A stretch of DNA of 64,000 nt from Nodularia spumigena CCY9414 (GTDB lineage: Bacteria; Cyanobacteriota; Cyanobacteriia; Cyanobacteriales; Nostocaceae). The translations under genes were made by a program, and so were the position numbers. Of this stretch, positions 27,248-36,489 are shown piece by piece. Below the pieces are notes generated by a model that saw only the letters and a program-made list of their open reading frames with translations, did not search any database and was not told the DNA's origin. Each line of letters begins with the position of its first letter. Position 1 is the stretch's first letter. The stretch spans positions 1,061,281 through 1,125,280 of the forward strand of contig NZ_CP007203.1 of the NCBI RefSeq assembly GCF_000340565.2. The letters are read 5' to 3'.

Positions 27248-28822
27248 CTATGATATGCCAGCCAACTGTTTTTCTTTCTTTTCCATTGGTGCAGAAAGTG
27301 CTTGTTCCAAATCGGCACAACCCAATTTTTCTTCTAAAATTTTCATCACTTCGCGTCCGAAGTCATTGGGGTTTTGTTGCCAAGCTTGCAAGCAGACTTC
27401 TCCAAAGAACGAACCAAGGGGTTCAGGATTCCAGAGGAGTTTTTTAGCTGTCCACGGCATTAAGCTCATGGGGTCATACCCTGGTTTTAGGATACCTTCT
27501 TTAAAGGCATATTCTTCTAAATGAGTATGGGGTTGCAGTCCAATAAAGAAAATGGCAGGTTCAACTTTATCAGCGCCAAAAATCTTTTCTAGTTCGCGGT
27601 GATAGGCGATGGTTTGGCGAATAGTTTCGGGACGTTCGTCAATGACGTTAAAGGAGTAGTTGACGGAAACCATATCGTTAAAACCAGCTGCTTTTAGGTC
27701 ACGACAGTTTTGCAAGACGGTGCGTAAGTTGTAACCCATCCGCATTTTCCGCACGAGTTCCTGAGAACCACTGGTAATGCCGATTTCAAAGTAGTTCATC
27801 CCGGTTTTTGCCATCAAATCACACAACTGGGGTGTGAGGTTGTCGGCTCTGATGTATGCTGCCCAGTTGATATCTGTCATCCCAGAATCGACGATTTTCT
27901 GTAAAAGTTCTACAGCATCGTCAATAAATTTACGGGCGGGGATGAATTGAGCATCAGTAAACCAGAAATTGCGAATGCCGCGATCGTATAGTTGGCGCAT
28001 CTCAGCAACTACTTCGTCTGCTGGGTTGATACGTACTTGTTTGCCTTCGACGACGGTGTAGACGCAATAACAACAGTTGTGAGGACAACCGCGCTTGGTT
28101 TGTACGCCTATATAAAAGTCTTGTTCTTGCAGGTAAAAGTTGAATTCCGGCCAGATGCTTTCAATATAGTTGTAGTTACAGGCGGTTTTTTCTAGGGGGG
28201 TGGGTTGTTCATGAATCATTCGTTGCCGTGGTTGAGTTTCTCCCACTACATAGCAACGTTCATCTTGAATTTCTCTACCACTGAGAAGTTTTTCTAGGAG
28301 AGTTTCGCCTTCACCGACAGAAATAATTGTACCTTGGGGTAAACTTTTACCCAACTGTTCGTAAAATACGCTGACAGCACCACCACCTAAAATGGCACGA
28401 GCATCAGCATGATATTTCTGGGCGCGTCGTAAACCGCGTTTGACTAATCCCTGGTTGCGCCACAATTCTACATAGTAAGCGATAAAAATTCGCAACCCGC
28501 CTAATGCGCCCCGTAACTTAATCAGGGGATTTTTGGCGTAATAAAATTCAAAGGCGTTTTGTAGTGGGTTCCCACCACGTCCACCCACTGGGGCATAGAT
28601 TTGAATATCACGCCAAGAAAATACTAGGAGTGTGGGTTTAAATTCGTCGATACAGGTATCTAGGGCGGAGGCGTAATCTAAAGGTGGTACTGTTCCCAAG
28701 TCAAAGATTCGCTGTTCCACGCTGGGAAATTGCTTGTGGACGTGATCCGAAAGATACACAACCCCAATGGGAAAGATGGGGTTACACGGAAGGCGAACGT
28801 AGAGGATGCGATTTTCCATCAT
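27248..28822 (-). CDS. B12-binding-domain radical SAM protein, cyanobacterial
   Basis: 524 residues; ATG at 28822 or 28819. The N-terminal 200 residues look like a cobalamin-binding Rossmann region (ILGGGAVSVFYEQLG, ISVGEGETLLEKLL). GVQTKRGCPHNCCYCVYTVVEG holds the radical SAM CxxxCxxC. The core continues to about 450. The family resembles BchE/P-methylases, and closely similar cyanobacterial proteins are, as I recall, annotated as linked to photosystem II high-light acclimation. That link is recollection only. It reads in the same direction as the DICT gene, 134 bp upstream of it. Confidence 0.85.
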   Translation of the reverse strand: MMENRILYVRLPCNPIFPIGVVYLSDHVHKQFPSVEQRIFDLGTVPPLDYASALDTCIDEFKPTLLVFSWRDIQIYAPVGGRGGNPLQNAFEFYYAKNPLIKLRGALGGLRIFIAYYVELWRNQGLVKRGLRRAQKYHADARAILGGGAVSVFYEQLGKSLPQGTIISVGEGETLLEKLLSGREIQDERCYVVGETQPRQRMIHEQPTPLEKTACNYNYIESIWPEFNFYLQEQDFYIGVQTKRGCPHNCCYCVYTVVEGKQVRINPADEVVAEMRQLYDRGIRNFWFTDAQFIPARKFIDDAVELLQKIVDSGMTDINWAAYIRADNLTPQLCDLMAKTGMNYFEIGITSGSQELVRKMRMGYNLRTVLQNCRDLKAAGFNDMVSVNYSFNVIDERPETIRQTIAYHRELEKIFGADKVEPAIFFIGLQPHTHLEEYAFKEGILKPGYDPMSLMPWTAKKLLWNPEPLGSFFGEVCLQAWQQNPNDFGREVMKILEEKLGCADLEQALSAPMEKKEKQLAGIS

Positions 28823-29409
28823 GGATTGTTTAACTGATATCTTGCAGTTCTTGAAGAAAAATATAGACAGACGTGCAGTTTAAAACTGTTTGTTTATTTT
28901 AGTTAACTGTGTTTTTCACAATTACGATTGACATTTAAGCCCACTGCTGGATTAGGTGAGCCTGTGTCAACAATTGTGCGAATAGTTGAATTTGCTCTGC
29001 ATCAAACAAAATAGAGAGATTTTATGAGGAAGATTGTCATATATCTTTACCATAACATTGAGTTTGGCGATTAAGCGATCAACCCTGCCTGTAAGTCTGA
29101 GGATAGATGAAACAAACCAACCTTTCCTGAAAGTTGAGGAGGTGTCAGGGGATAACTGCCAGACTGCACCTGACGGGAGTGACATCTGAGGCTTTTATTC
29201 CACAAAGAAAATCTCAAATCCTTCTAGCGTAGTATATTATTTTCGCCAGTATGCACTTTTTGGTGAAATTTTCATAACTTGAACATATATTTAGATAGAA
29301 ATAGCGTAGAAATTTTCAGTTGGTAGTCGGAGTTACAGCATCTGGGGATCAGGCAATGTTAGTTTGAATTGTGTAATGTAAAATTGTGGCGTAAAGCTCC
29401 TCCGCAGTT
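28823..29409. other. 587-bp divergent intergenic region with a structured segment
   Basis: No gene is supported. 29090-29190 is GC-richer and strongly self-complementary: GTCAGG/CCTGAC, and alternatively GGTGTCA/TGACATC, plus CTTTC/GAAAG. It might be a structured leader or relic element. A 72-codon minus-strand frame over it (28967-29185) has no recognisable features. Confidence 0.5.
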
Positions 29410-29787
29410 ATGGCTCAAATATTAGATCCTCTACCACCTGAGCAATCGGGGAATCTCCTTTGTTGTTACGTTAATGCTACGAGTAAAATTCAGATAGCTC
29501 GCATCTGCAATATTTCTAACTGGTATTTTGAAAGAGTTGTTTTTCCCGGACAGCGCCTTGTGTTTGAAGCTCCTGTAGAAGCTCAGATGGAAATTCATAC
29601 GGGGATGATGGCTAGTGCCATTTTGTCTGATACAATTGCGTGCGATCGCCTTGCTATTAACGAGCCTAGCAGTAATGAGTTGCATACAGACTCAATAGGC
29701 ATAGACACTAACAGTACAAAACCAATGGTGCAGTCAATTAATACAAAAATTCCAAATACAACAAAATCCTTAAGAATTGCTGGCTGA
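29410..29787 (+). CDS. DUF1830 family protein
   Basis: 125 residues. The N-terminal 70 match DUF1830: NLLCCYVNATSKIQIARI, NWYFERVVFPGQRLVFEAP. The remainder, from about residue 85, is Ser/Thr/Asn-rich and probably disordered. It is a small cyanobacteria-specific soluble protein of unknown function. It is followed closely by a heptamer array. Confidence 0.85.
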   Translation: MAQILDPLPPEQSGNLLCCYVNATSKIQIARICNISNWYFERVVFPGQRLVFEAPVEAQMEIHTGMMASAILSDTIACDRLAINEPSSNELHTDSIGIDTNSTKPMVQSINTKIPNTTKSLRIAG

Positions 29788-30087
29788 TGATCCATTGATT
29801 AAAAAAACAATTTTATATAATCTTAGGGTTGCGAAATTCAGCGACCCTTTTTATTTAGTCATTGGTCATTGGTCATTGGTCATTGGTCATTTGTCATTGG
29901 TCATTGGTCATTGGTCATTGGTCATTGGTTATACCCTTTTTATATGAAGGCGCATAGAAACAACCCCACCGCCTTCGGCACCTACCCTTGCTAAGGGGAG
30001 GTAGGTTTGGGTAAAAATAATGTGCAACTTCAGATTAATTCGGTATTAACCCCCCATCTTCTCCCGTTCCGTTTTAAAATCAATGTT
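29788..30087. other. 300-bp intergenic region, mostly repeats
   Basis: 29856-29930 is the heptamer array. 29965-30005 contains CCGCCTTCGGCACC and CCCTTGCTAAGGGGAGG, another dispersed palindromic motif. The DUF4079 gene could start as far left as 30007, but 30088 is preferred. Confidence 0.6.
29856..29930 (+). repeat. TCATTGG heptamer array
   Basis: About ten TCATTGG heptamers run in tandem, with one TCATTTG variant (about 29887-29893). Unlike the others it lacks the linker and pyrimidine tract. Confidence 0.9.
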
Positions 30088-30549
30088 ATGAATTTGCCTT
30101 CTTTTATTTGGTTGTGGAAAATAGCTGCTTGGTCAATGGGTTTGTCGCTATTGGCTTATTTGCTGCTAGCAGTTACGGGAATTTGGATGTTTCGCGAGAG
30201 GACTTTGCCGCATTTCCCTAGCTTCCCGTGGTTTATTGGCGGACGTAGGGAGGTGCGATCGCTACACTATACAATGGGCATCACTATGGTCAGTTTAGTG
30301 TTGCTACTGTTAGCCGTTGGCATTGTTGGTACTTTAGGACACTTTGGTTCCTTGGGACACTCATCACACTTGATTGCTGGGTTAATAGTAGTAGTGTTGG
30401 TTTTGCTGTCTGCTTTGAGCGCCACACAAATTAGCACCAGGCGTTCTTGGGCTAGACCCTTACATATTGGTGTGAATATAATTCTATTTGGGGGTTTTAC
30501 CTGGGTATCCCTGACTGGTTGGATGGTAGTACAAAAGTATCTGCCTTAG
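30088..30549 (+). CDS. DUF4079 family membrane protein
   Basis: 153 residues from the ATG at 30088 (MNLPSFIWLWKIAAW). The in-frame start at 30007 adds 27 residues from repeat-flanking DNA. Four hydrophobic segments can be seen at about 8-28, 62-80, 92-112 and 124-142. Conserved histidines appear in RSLHYTMGI and LGHFGSLGHSSH, in a pattern reminiscent of cytochrome b561-like helices. Cyanobacterial DUF4079 proteins have no assigned function. Confidence 0.78.
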   Translation: MNLPSFIWLWKIAAWSMGLSLLAYLLLAVTGIWMFRERTLPHFPSFPWFIGGRREVRSLHYTMGITMVSLVLLLLAVGIVGTLGHFGSLGHSSHLIAGLIVVVLVLLSALSATQISTRRSWARPLHIGVNIILFGGFTWVSLTGWMVVQKYLP

Positions 30550-30689
30550 AAATCATTTGAGTTTGTATCGGCTATAAGTCAATAAAGATACAGATAGGAA
30601 GCATTTTTTGGGTAACTATTTTAGTTTTTTCTGGAATGGCTCATTCCTAGCTGTATTTATAGTTGTAGTTGATTTTAACCTGAAATATT

Positions 30690-30806
30690 ATGTCTAACCA
30701 ACAGCCCAATTCCAACCAACCATCTAACAAAAAGCTAAATGAAACAAATAAAAATAATCATAAAAAACCTTTGAACAACGGTAAACCAGGCAAAACAGAC
30801 CACTAA
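30690..30806 (+). CDS. Possible 38-residue hydrophilic peptide
   Basis: ATG at 30690 to TAA at 30806. It reads SNQQPNSNQPSNKKLN and ends NNGKPGKTDH. It is rich in Asn, Lys and Gln, hence disordered and basic. There is no clear ribosome-binding site. It could be a genuine small protein or a chance frame in AT-rich DNA. Confidence 0.3.
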   Translation: MSNQQPNSNQPSNKKLNETNKNNHKKPLNNGKPGKTDH

Positions 30807-30998
30807 CTTCCATTAAAATCTCAATCAAGATAGAGTGATATTTTAAGAGATAGCCCTCGCGGGGGTCATTCGGGGAACCACACAGGAAACAACCCCACCT
30901 GCGTAGGTTAAAAAACCTGATTTTTGGGTTAGTCCGCGCAGACAGACTTAATTTTTGTAATAGCAAATTATACTCGTACCAAACTGTTAAAACATCCT

Positions 30999-31027
30999 CA
31001 TAGAGACGTGCTGATAACGTCTCTATG
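30999..31027. repeat. TAGAGACGT palindrome, copy 1
   Basis: CATAGAGACGT pairs with ACGTCTCTATG across 7 nt, and T-rich sequence follows (TTTATTTTTG). The same dispersed motif lies at 34709-34734. It could terminate transcription rightward. Confidence 0.75.
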
Positions 31028-31057
31028 TTTATTTTTGTTTATAGAGAAGACTGACAC

Positions 31058-31130
31058 AGGAACTCTTGGAAACTCTCAATTCTCTGTGATCTCTGTGTCC
31101 TCTGTGGTTCGTTTTTTCATAATCTTATAT
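31058..31130 (-). mobile_element. Degenerate MITE-like repeat, copy D
   Basis: GGAACTCTTGGAAACTCTC, CTCTGTGTCCTCTGTGGTTCG and TTTTTTCATAAT match the core of the AGGACTTACGCA element family (reversed, as in copy B). Both terminal repeats are absent, so it is an old remnant. Confidence 0.6.
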
Positions 31131-31409
31131 AATAATTAGTATAATTGTAAACAATAATTTAGTCAAATCTAGCATAAATCTGATTGACAATAGTTAATAA
31201 AAAGTCGCAACTATACAAAGAATGGCAAAGGCTAGGTTGCTAAAAATACTATTGGCAGCTTGCAATGACAGCTATTTATAATGTATTGTTATTTATGTTA
31301 CTTTTGGCAAAAAAATTCACTGCGGTAGAAAAATAAATCTACTGAGATTAAGTAATTAATTCCAAAATGTTAATTGATACAACCACAAACCTAGACTTTT
31401 GTGATATCA

Positions 31410-32162
31410 ATGTATACCAGTGAATCAATCAAGTACTCTACCAGAGCAGAAATCGGACAAACGAGCCGGATTCTAGTGGTAGAAGATGAAGAATTAATCC
31501 AGGAAATGCTAGCTGTAGCATTGGAAGAAGAAGGTTTTGGCGTAATAACTGCCCCCGATGGGCGGTCGGCTGTAGAATATCTCAAAAGTTGTGAACCCAA
31601 CTCAGGGGAACCGCCCTTTGATTTAATAATTCTTGATTTGATGCTACCTCATATTAATGGGCTAGATATCTGCCGCTTATTGCGTCACCAAGGAAACCCA
31701 GTACCAATTTTGATTCTGAGTGCTAAAGGTAGTGAAACTGATCGCGTTTTGGGGTTAGAGGTAGGAGCAGATGATTACCTGACTAAACCCTTTAGCATGA
31801 GAGAATTAGTGGCTCGCTGTCGGGCGCTACTGCGTCGCCAACGCTTAAGTAGTTTGCCACAACTACAAGTCCTAAAACATAAGAATGTCACTTTAAATCC
31901 CCAAGAGTGCCGTGTGCTGGTTCGTGATCAAGAGGTGAGTTTGTCTCCCAAAGAGTTTCGCTTGCTGGAACTGTTTATGAGTTACGCTCGTCGAGTCTGG
32001 TCTCGTGAGCAATTGCTAGATCAGGTTTGGGGACCAGAATTTGTGGGTGACAGTAAAACTGTAGATGTTCATATTCGCTGGTTACGGGAAAAACTAGAAG
32101 AAGACCCTAGTCATCCAGAATATATTGTGACTGTCAGAGGGTTTGGCTATCGGTTTGGATAA
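31410..32162 (+). CDS. sphR: OmpR/PhoB-family response regulator, phosphate regulator SphR
   Basis: About 250 residues. The ATG at 31410 is chosen; a GTG at 31401 is equally possible because neither has a clear ribosome-binding site. The receiver domain shows VVEDEE (acidic pocket), LIILDLMLP with phospho-acceptor Asp76, LILSAKG and LTKPFS (conserved Lys). The C-terminal winged helix ends DVHIRWLREKLEEDP and VRGFGYRF. Pairing with a PAS-histidine kinase and phoU identifies the phosphate-starvation system SphS-SphR. Confidence 0.88.
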   Translation: MYTSESIKYSTRAEIGQTSRILVVEDEELIQEMLAVALEEEGFGVITAPDGRSAVEYLKSCEPNSGEPPFDLIILDLMLPHINGLDICRLLRHQGNPVPILILSAKGSETDRVLGLEVGADDYLTKPFSMRELVARCRALLRRQRLSSLPQLQVLKHKNVTLNPQECRVLVRDQEVSLSPKEFRLLELFMSYARRVWSREQLLDQVWGPEFVGDSKTVDVHIRWLREKLEEDPSHPEYIVTVRGFGYRFG

Positions 32163-32221
32163 TCTATTGAGATAGTTGTTAGTTTTGATTAATTATAAAG
32201 CAACTAACAACTCACATTCTC

Positions 32222-33577
32222 ATGCTCTTATTGGGATTTTTTTTGGGTTTAGCGGTAGGTATTGGGTTTTGGATTTGGCAACAGGTTCAATTAAGGCGCT
32301 ACTTGGGGCGCGTACTGCAACCGTTAAGCTCTGGTTCTTCTAAAATTGTGCTACCGCTCATACCTCGTTTGCAGCGTGAAATAGCAACAGTTAAGCAGCA
32401 GCGACAAGATTTGCAACAGTCACTACAAACCTACCAAGACTTACTCGATTTTGCACCCCTGGGATATTTGCAGGTCGATGAAGAAAATCAATTGCTGTGG
32501 TGCAATCAGCAAGCACGAGAAATATTGTATCTACAAAGATGGCAAGCAGGACAGGTGCGCTTGTTGCTGGAGTTGGTGCGGTCTTATGAACTTGACCATT
32601 TAGTTGAACAAACTCGTGATGAGCAGAAACCACAGACAAGGGAGTGGGTATTTCACCCATCTTGTGATGATGCGCTACAGATGCCAACTGTGAAATCACT
32701 GAGTTTGCGAGGATCTAGTTTACCTTTACCCAACGGACAAGTAGGGGTTTTCTTAGAAAATCGCCAACCTTTGCTGAATATGAATCAAGAACGCGATCGC
32801 TCTTTTTCTGATCTAGCCCACGAACTGAGAACGCCATTGACTTCCATTCGTTTGGTTGTGGAAACTTTACAAAACCGCCTCGATCCGCCCTTAAGTCGTT
32901 GGGTGAATCGGCTAATGCAGGAAGTGGATCGGCTAATTAACTTGGTGCAAAGCTGGTTGGAACTGACCCAAATGGAAGCAAATCCCACGATGCAATTACA
33001 TCTAGAAGTTTTGGAAGTGCGATCGCTGATTGCGTCTGTTTGGGAAACATTAGAACCATTAACGCAAAAGCAACATCTCTCTATTGACTATTCTGGGCCA
33101 GAAAATCTGTGGATTAAAGCCGACCCCGCCCGATTGTATCAAGTTTTCCTCAACTTGCTGGATAATAGTATCAAATACAGTCCTCCGGGTACGACTATTC
33201 AAATCCAAGCAAAAATCTTATCTGCACAAGATACTAATAATAGCGATCGCGCTGTCACTGTTTTGGAAATAAATCTTATTGATTCGGGACTAGGCTTTTC
33301 CGAAGCAGATTTACCTTATATTTTTGAGCGATTTTACCGGGGAGATAAAGCGCGTACTCATTCCTCATTACCAGAAAATAATTCTCTGGGGACAATTGTG
33401 GGTAATGGTTTAGGTTTAGCCATCGTCCGGCAAATTATTGTCGCCCACGGCGGTTCCATCAAAGCTATGAACAATCCAGAAACTGGTGGAGCTTGGATGC
33501 AACTTCAACTTCCTGAAGTTATGGCAAACTCCCGCAGCCGAGATTATAACAATGGTAGGTTGAAAAACCCGGAGTAA
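32222..33577 (+). CDS. sphS: Sensor histidine kinase SphS (PhoR-like)
   Basis: 451 residues. One N-terminal hydrophobic segment (residues 1-20) anchors it. A PAS-like region at about 70-180 starts LLDFAPLGYLQVDEENQLLWCNQQA. DLAHELRTPLTSIRL carries the phosphorylated His200. The ATPase domain shows NLLDNSIKYSPPG (N box), DSGLGFSEADLPYIFERFYRG (G1/F) and GNGLGLAIVRQIIVAHGG (G2). It starts 59 bp after sphR in one operon. It lacks a large periplasmic domain, as expected for kinases that sense phosphate through the Pst transporter and PhoU. Confidence 0.9.
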   Translation: MLLLGFFLGLAVGIGFWIWQQVQLRRYLGRVLQPLSSGSSKIVLPLIPRLQREIATVKQQRQDLQQSLQTYQDLLDFAPLGYLQVDEENQLLWCNQQAREILYLQRWQAGQVRLLLELVRSYELDHLVEQTRDEQKPQTREWVFHPSCDDALQMPTVKSLSLRGSSLPLPNGQVGVFLENRQPLLNMNQERDRSFSDLAHELRTPLTSIRLVVETLQNRLDPPLSRWVNRLMQEVDRLINLVQSWLELTQMEANPTMQLHLEVLEVRSLIASVWETLEPLTQKQHLSIDYSGPENLWIKADPARLYQVFLNLLDNSIKYSPPGTTIQIQAKILSAQDTNNSDRAVTVLEINLIDSGLGFSEADLPYIFERFYRGDKARTHSSLPENNSLGTIVGNGLGLAIVRQIIVAHGGSIKAMNNPETGGAWMQLQLPEVMANSRSRDYNNGRLKNPE

Positions 33578-34017
33578 CAGCAACGCAGTTGCGTATTACG
33601 TGCAATAGGTGCGGGGATGAAAACCACGATACAGGGTAAACCAAGCCGTGATTCAATATGGTAAAATTGACAATGTGGAGGGGTAATCAACCACATTAAA
33701 AACCCTACACTGCTTAACGGCAATCTGTACCTTGACAATTGAAAATATGGGGTTCTATTCCATAGTTTTAGTTTCTTACCCAGGAATAGGTAAAATTTTC
33801 ATGGGAACTAGACGACACAGAATTCAACCAAACAAATTCTTGGAGTAATCCAACTACGGTAGGGCATACCGAAAGTTAACGCTTGGGGAGAGAACCACCT
33901 CTGGGCTAGACACCGCAAGGGATCTAGTCTAAGTGGACTCGTTGAACCAAGAATCTCCGCACCTTCAGGTCGGAGAGTGTCAAAGTTAAGAATATCTTCA
34001 CCTTTAAGACTATAAGT
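33578..34017 (+). other. 440-bp sphS-phoU gap containing a relic element
   Basis: 33850-33983 matches the 3' end of IS200/IS605 tnpB elements and is listed separately. 33600-33780 is non-coding, with a repeated TTGACAAT (about 33665 and 33734). It could be the remaining left part of the same element or ordinary spacer. Confidence 0.55.
33850..33983 (+). mobile_element. Fossil 3' end of an IS200/IS605-type tnpB element (possible omega-RNA remnant)
   Basis: GTAGGGCATACCGAAAGTTAA and CTAGACACCGCAAGG lead to GTTGAACCAAGAATCTCCG, then a hairpin (TCTCCG/CGGAGA with ACCT/AGGT, 33954-33976) and GTGTCAA. This is the layout I associate with cyanobacterial tnpB right ends. Translated in one frame, the last part gives SGLVEPRIS, like tnpB tails. 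The nuclease body is absent. It ends 35 bp before phoU. This is recognition from memory, not an alignment. Confidence 0.5.
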
Positions 34018-34692
34018 GTGGAAGCTGCCTTGTATGATCACAATTCCAACCCTAAAAATCCCCAGTTAGCACGTGCTATTAGACGCTTAGAACGGGACGT
34101 ATTACGTATGGGAGCTTTGGTAGAACAATCGTTTCGCCTCAGCCACCAAGCGTTATTTGCTCGTGATTTAACAGCAGCTGAGGAACTTCCCCGATTAGAT
34201 AAAAAAATTGATCGCTTTTATAGACAAATAGAATCAGATTGTACAGCAATCATGACTCTGCAAGCACCTACGGCTCAAGATTTACGCTGTTTAAGTGCCT
34301 TTATGCAGTTAGTGCGAGACTTAGAGCGCATTGGCGATTATGCTGAAGATTTAGGGCATATTGCTGTTAAAATCTTTCCTTACCCCTCTCATCCGTCTTT
34401 ACCAGATATTGAAAATATGTCTCATCATGGACAAGCAATGCTAGCAACGAGTTTAAAAGCCTTAGCTGATTTGGATGAAGTAGGTGGACGAGGTTTAAAG
34501 CACCTGGATGATGCTGTAGATAATGCCTATGATCGTGTTTATCAGACTTTAGCCCAGCAACGGGATGTACCTGGAGTAGTGGAGCCAATTTTGCTGCTAG
34601 CACTGGCAATTCGTTGTCTGGAACGTATGGCAGACCATGCCACTAATATTGGTCAGAGAGTAGCATACATTGTCACCGGACAACGGTTTTAA
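34018..34692 (+). CDS. phoU: Phosphate signalling protein PhoU
   Basis: 224 residues from a GTG at 34018. It has two PhoU three-helix repeats: residues about 15-105 (LERDVLRMGALVEQSFRLS, RDLERIGDYAEDLGHIA) and about 115-215 (LAIRCLERMADHATNIGQRVAYIVTG). The ExxxD metal-binding patterns RDLERIGD and RCLERMAD are intact. PhoU links the Pst phosphate transporter to the histidine kinase and keeps it off in phosphate-rich conditions. The location behind sphR-sphS fits. The relic element just before its start may affect coupling with sphS. Confidence 0.93.
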   Translation: MEAALYDHNSNPKNPQLARAIRRLERDVLRMGALVEQSFRLSHQALFARDLTAAEELPRLDKKIDRFYRQIESDCTAIMTLQAPTAQDLRCLSAFMQLVRDLERIGDYAEDLGHIAVKIFPYPSHPSLPDIENMSHHGQAMLATSLKALADLDEVGGRGLKHLDDAVDNAYDRVYQTLAQQRDVPGVVEPILLLALAIRCLERMADHATNIGQRVAYIVTGQRF

Positions 34693-35734
34693 GATGTCAA
34701 AACCCCTGTAGAGACGTTCCATGAAACGTCTCTATATTGCGTCTTTCCATAGGAAGGCCGCCTGCGCGGGTTAATTTTTAATTAGTAAAACACTAACTAG
34801 CTGTTAACCCCACTCCGCCAAAAACCTTTTTTTCATTCGATTCATAAAAATACATCAATATTTATTAAAAATGAACTAATTTCAGTATTAATACCCTTGT
34901 ATATAGTCATTTTATATATTTAGTCCAAGTAAATTTAATTATTTTTTCCAAAAATACAATCATAAAAATTTTGTGAACTAACATACAATTTGCCAAATGT
35001 TTACCTTTTCTTAAACTTGGTCAATTAAGCTACCTAGAGACAAGATAAAAATTGTTTCTTAGTTCACCAACTAACAAATCAAATGTAATTAAGCTAACAA
35101 GTATCACACCCAGGTATTTGTTGCTGTTAATGGCGGAGAGTAAAAGTGCGTTATTTCTCTCACAGGTTGTGGTAAAAATCCTACAATCCAGCAAGCAAGC
35201 ACTTCGTCAAAGAAAAACCTGCTTTTTTGTTTATACAAAGCCAGGAAAAGCTCGTATTTTTGTCAAATTCAAGCATCTGAAACTAAAAAAACTTCGTTAA
35301 TTACACTTTAGTTAAAGATTTTTTACCTCACTAAGCTTGGTGGTTTAGGCTGTATTCAACCACTCTAAAGACTGAATGTTTATCCTAAAATAGGAGTTTT
35401 TGTAGGTAGGAAATTTAAATATCAGCCTCCCAAGGGTGCTGTTGTAGCTTACGGAAAATATGAAAGAAACACATTTAAATTAAAAAGCTTAAATGCTTAC
35501 CCTGCAAGGATTTTAAAATGTATTTCTTAGAGGTTGAAATTGTAATTTAAGATATCGCATTGATTTTTTCAATGTGAAAAACCAATTTTTTTTGCAAAAA
35601 TACTATAGCTTTATCTAAAAAAATCAAATTTTAATTATGTAACTATATCAACCCTAGATTTTGAATTTTTTCTTGAGATTTTCCCATTGATTCATTCACA
35701 GACCAACTTCATTTCCACTTTTACAAGTACTTGC
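34693..35734. other. 1.04-kb AT-rich intergenic region
   Basis: It holds the second TAGAGACGT palindrome (34709-34734). An 82-codon frame opens at TTG 35052; its internal ATG at 35130 would encode a 56-residue very basic peptide ending KFKHLKLKKLR. I regard this as doubtful. The remainder is very AT-rich, and the last 200 bp presumably carry the Crp/Fnr gene promoter. Confidence 0.5.
34709..34734. repeat. TAGAGACGT palindrome, copy 2
   Basis: TAGAGACGTT pairs with AACGTCTCTA across 6 nt, 17 bp after the phoU stop. It may act as a transcription end for phoU, although the downstream T-tract is weak. Confidence 0.75.
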
Positions 35735-36352
35735 ATGATGTCTTCCACAAGTCTCACCCCTAACTTATCTAATGTATCGAATGGAACTAAACCCAGTGGG
35801 GAATTACCACAAAGGTTATTTACCCGCAGAGAACTAATTCCGCCTGAAAAGGATGTAATGTGGCGCATTGAACGTGGAGCAGTTCGTACCTTAACCTGGA
35901 GTGAAGAAGGAATATTTATTACCCTAGGTTATTGGGGTGCTGGTGATCTGATTGGCTATTCTTTATCAAAAGTTGAACCCTACCATATTGAATGCGTGAC
36001 AAGCGTAGAAGTAAGCATTATACCGCCTCACCTGTGGTATAAAGATATTAATGCTTTTGTGTCGCACATTCAAGATTCAGAAGAGCTTTTAAGTATTGTA
36101 CATCTGAAACCGATGTCGTTACGTTTGGGGAAATTTTTGCTGTGGTTAAGTGAAAAATTTGGACGTGATGTGGAACAGGGTAAATTAATTGACCTAAATA
36201 TTACACATCAGGAAATATCCGAAGTATTAAATACAACTCGTGTTACTGTAACACGGCTTCTACAGCAGTTTGAAGAACAAGGAGCCTTATTACGCTATAA
36301 GCGGCAAATTATTCTTCTTGCGCCAAATAAATTAATCAAAAATATAGTATAA
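35735..36352 (+). CDS. Crp/Fnr-family transcription regulator
   Basis: 205 residues from the ATG at 35735; a TTG at 35687 adds 16. A cupin-like effector domain (RIERGAVRTLTWSEEGIFITLGYWGAGDLIG) precedes a long helix and a winged helix. ITHQEISEVLNTTRVTVTRLLQQFEEQG is the HTH. The Glu/Arg/Ser residues needed for cAMP binding in Crp are not evident, nor are Fe-S cysteines, so the effector is unknown. It lies 137 bp before an outer-membrane porin gene on the same strand and may control it. Confidence 0.87.
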   Translation: MMSSTSLTPNLSNVSNGTKPSGELPQRLFTRRELIPPEKDVMWRIERGAVRTLTWSEEGIFITLGYWGAGDLIGYSLSKVEPYHIECVTSVEVSIIPPHLWYKDINAFVSHIQDSEELLSIVHLKPMSLRLGKFLLWLSEKFGRDVEQGKLIDLNITHQEISEVLNTTRVTVTRLLQQFEEQGALLRYKRQIILLAPNKLIKNIV

Positions 36353-36489
36353 AATAATGATAATTGACTTGTGTTAATCATCAAAGCTTTGCTATATTCA
36401 TTACTGAAAGTTTAAGTGAATCAGGTCAGATGAAAAAGCGTGAAGTTTTTTCATGATGTCAATTATTCGGTGTGAGTGAGATTAAAAAC

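Larger units (their letters stand above)
30550..31409. other. 860-bp region upstream of sphR
   Basis: Besides the possible small peptide, it holds the TAGAGACGT palindrome (30999-31027), a degenerate MITE core (31058-31130), and AT-rich sequence to the sphR start. I see no clear tandem Pho box before sphR. Confidence 0.55.

Noticed and set aside
28967-29185. 72-codon minus-strand reading frame
   Set aside because: No recognisable domain. The DNA is better explained as a structured or repeat-like segment.
35052-35300. 82-codon basic reading frame starting at TTG
   Set aside because: Weak start, no ribosome-binding site and AT-driven Lys-rich composition; too little to call a gene.
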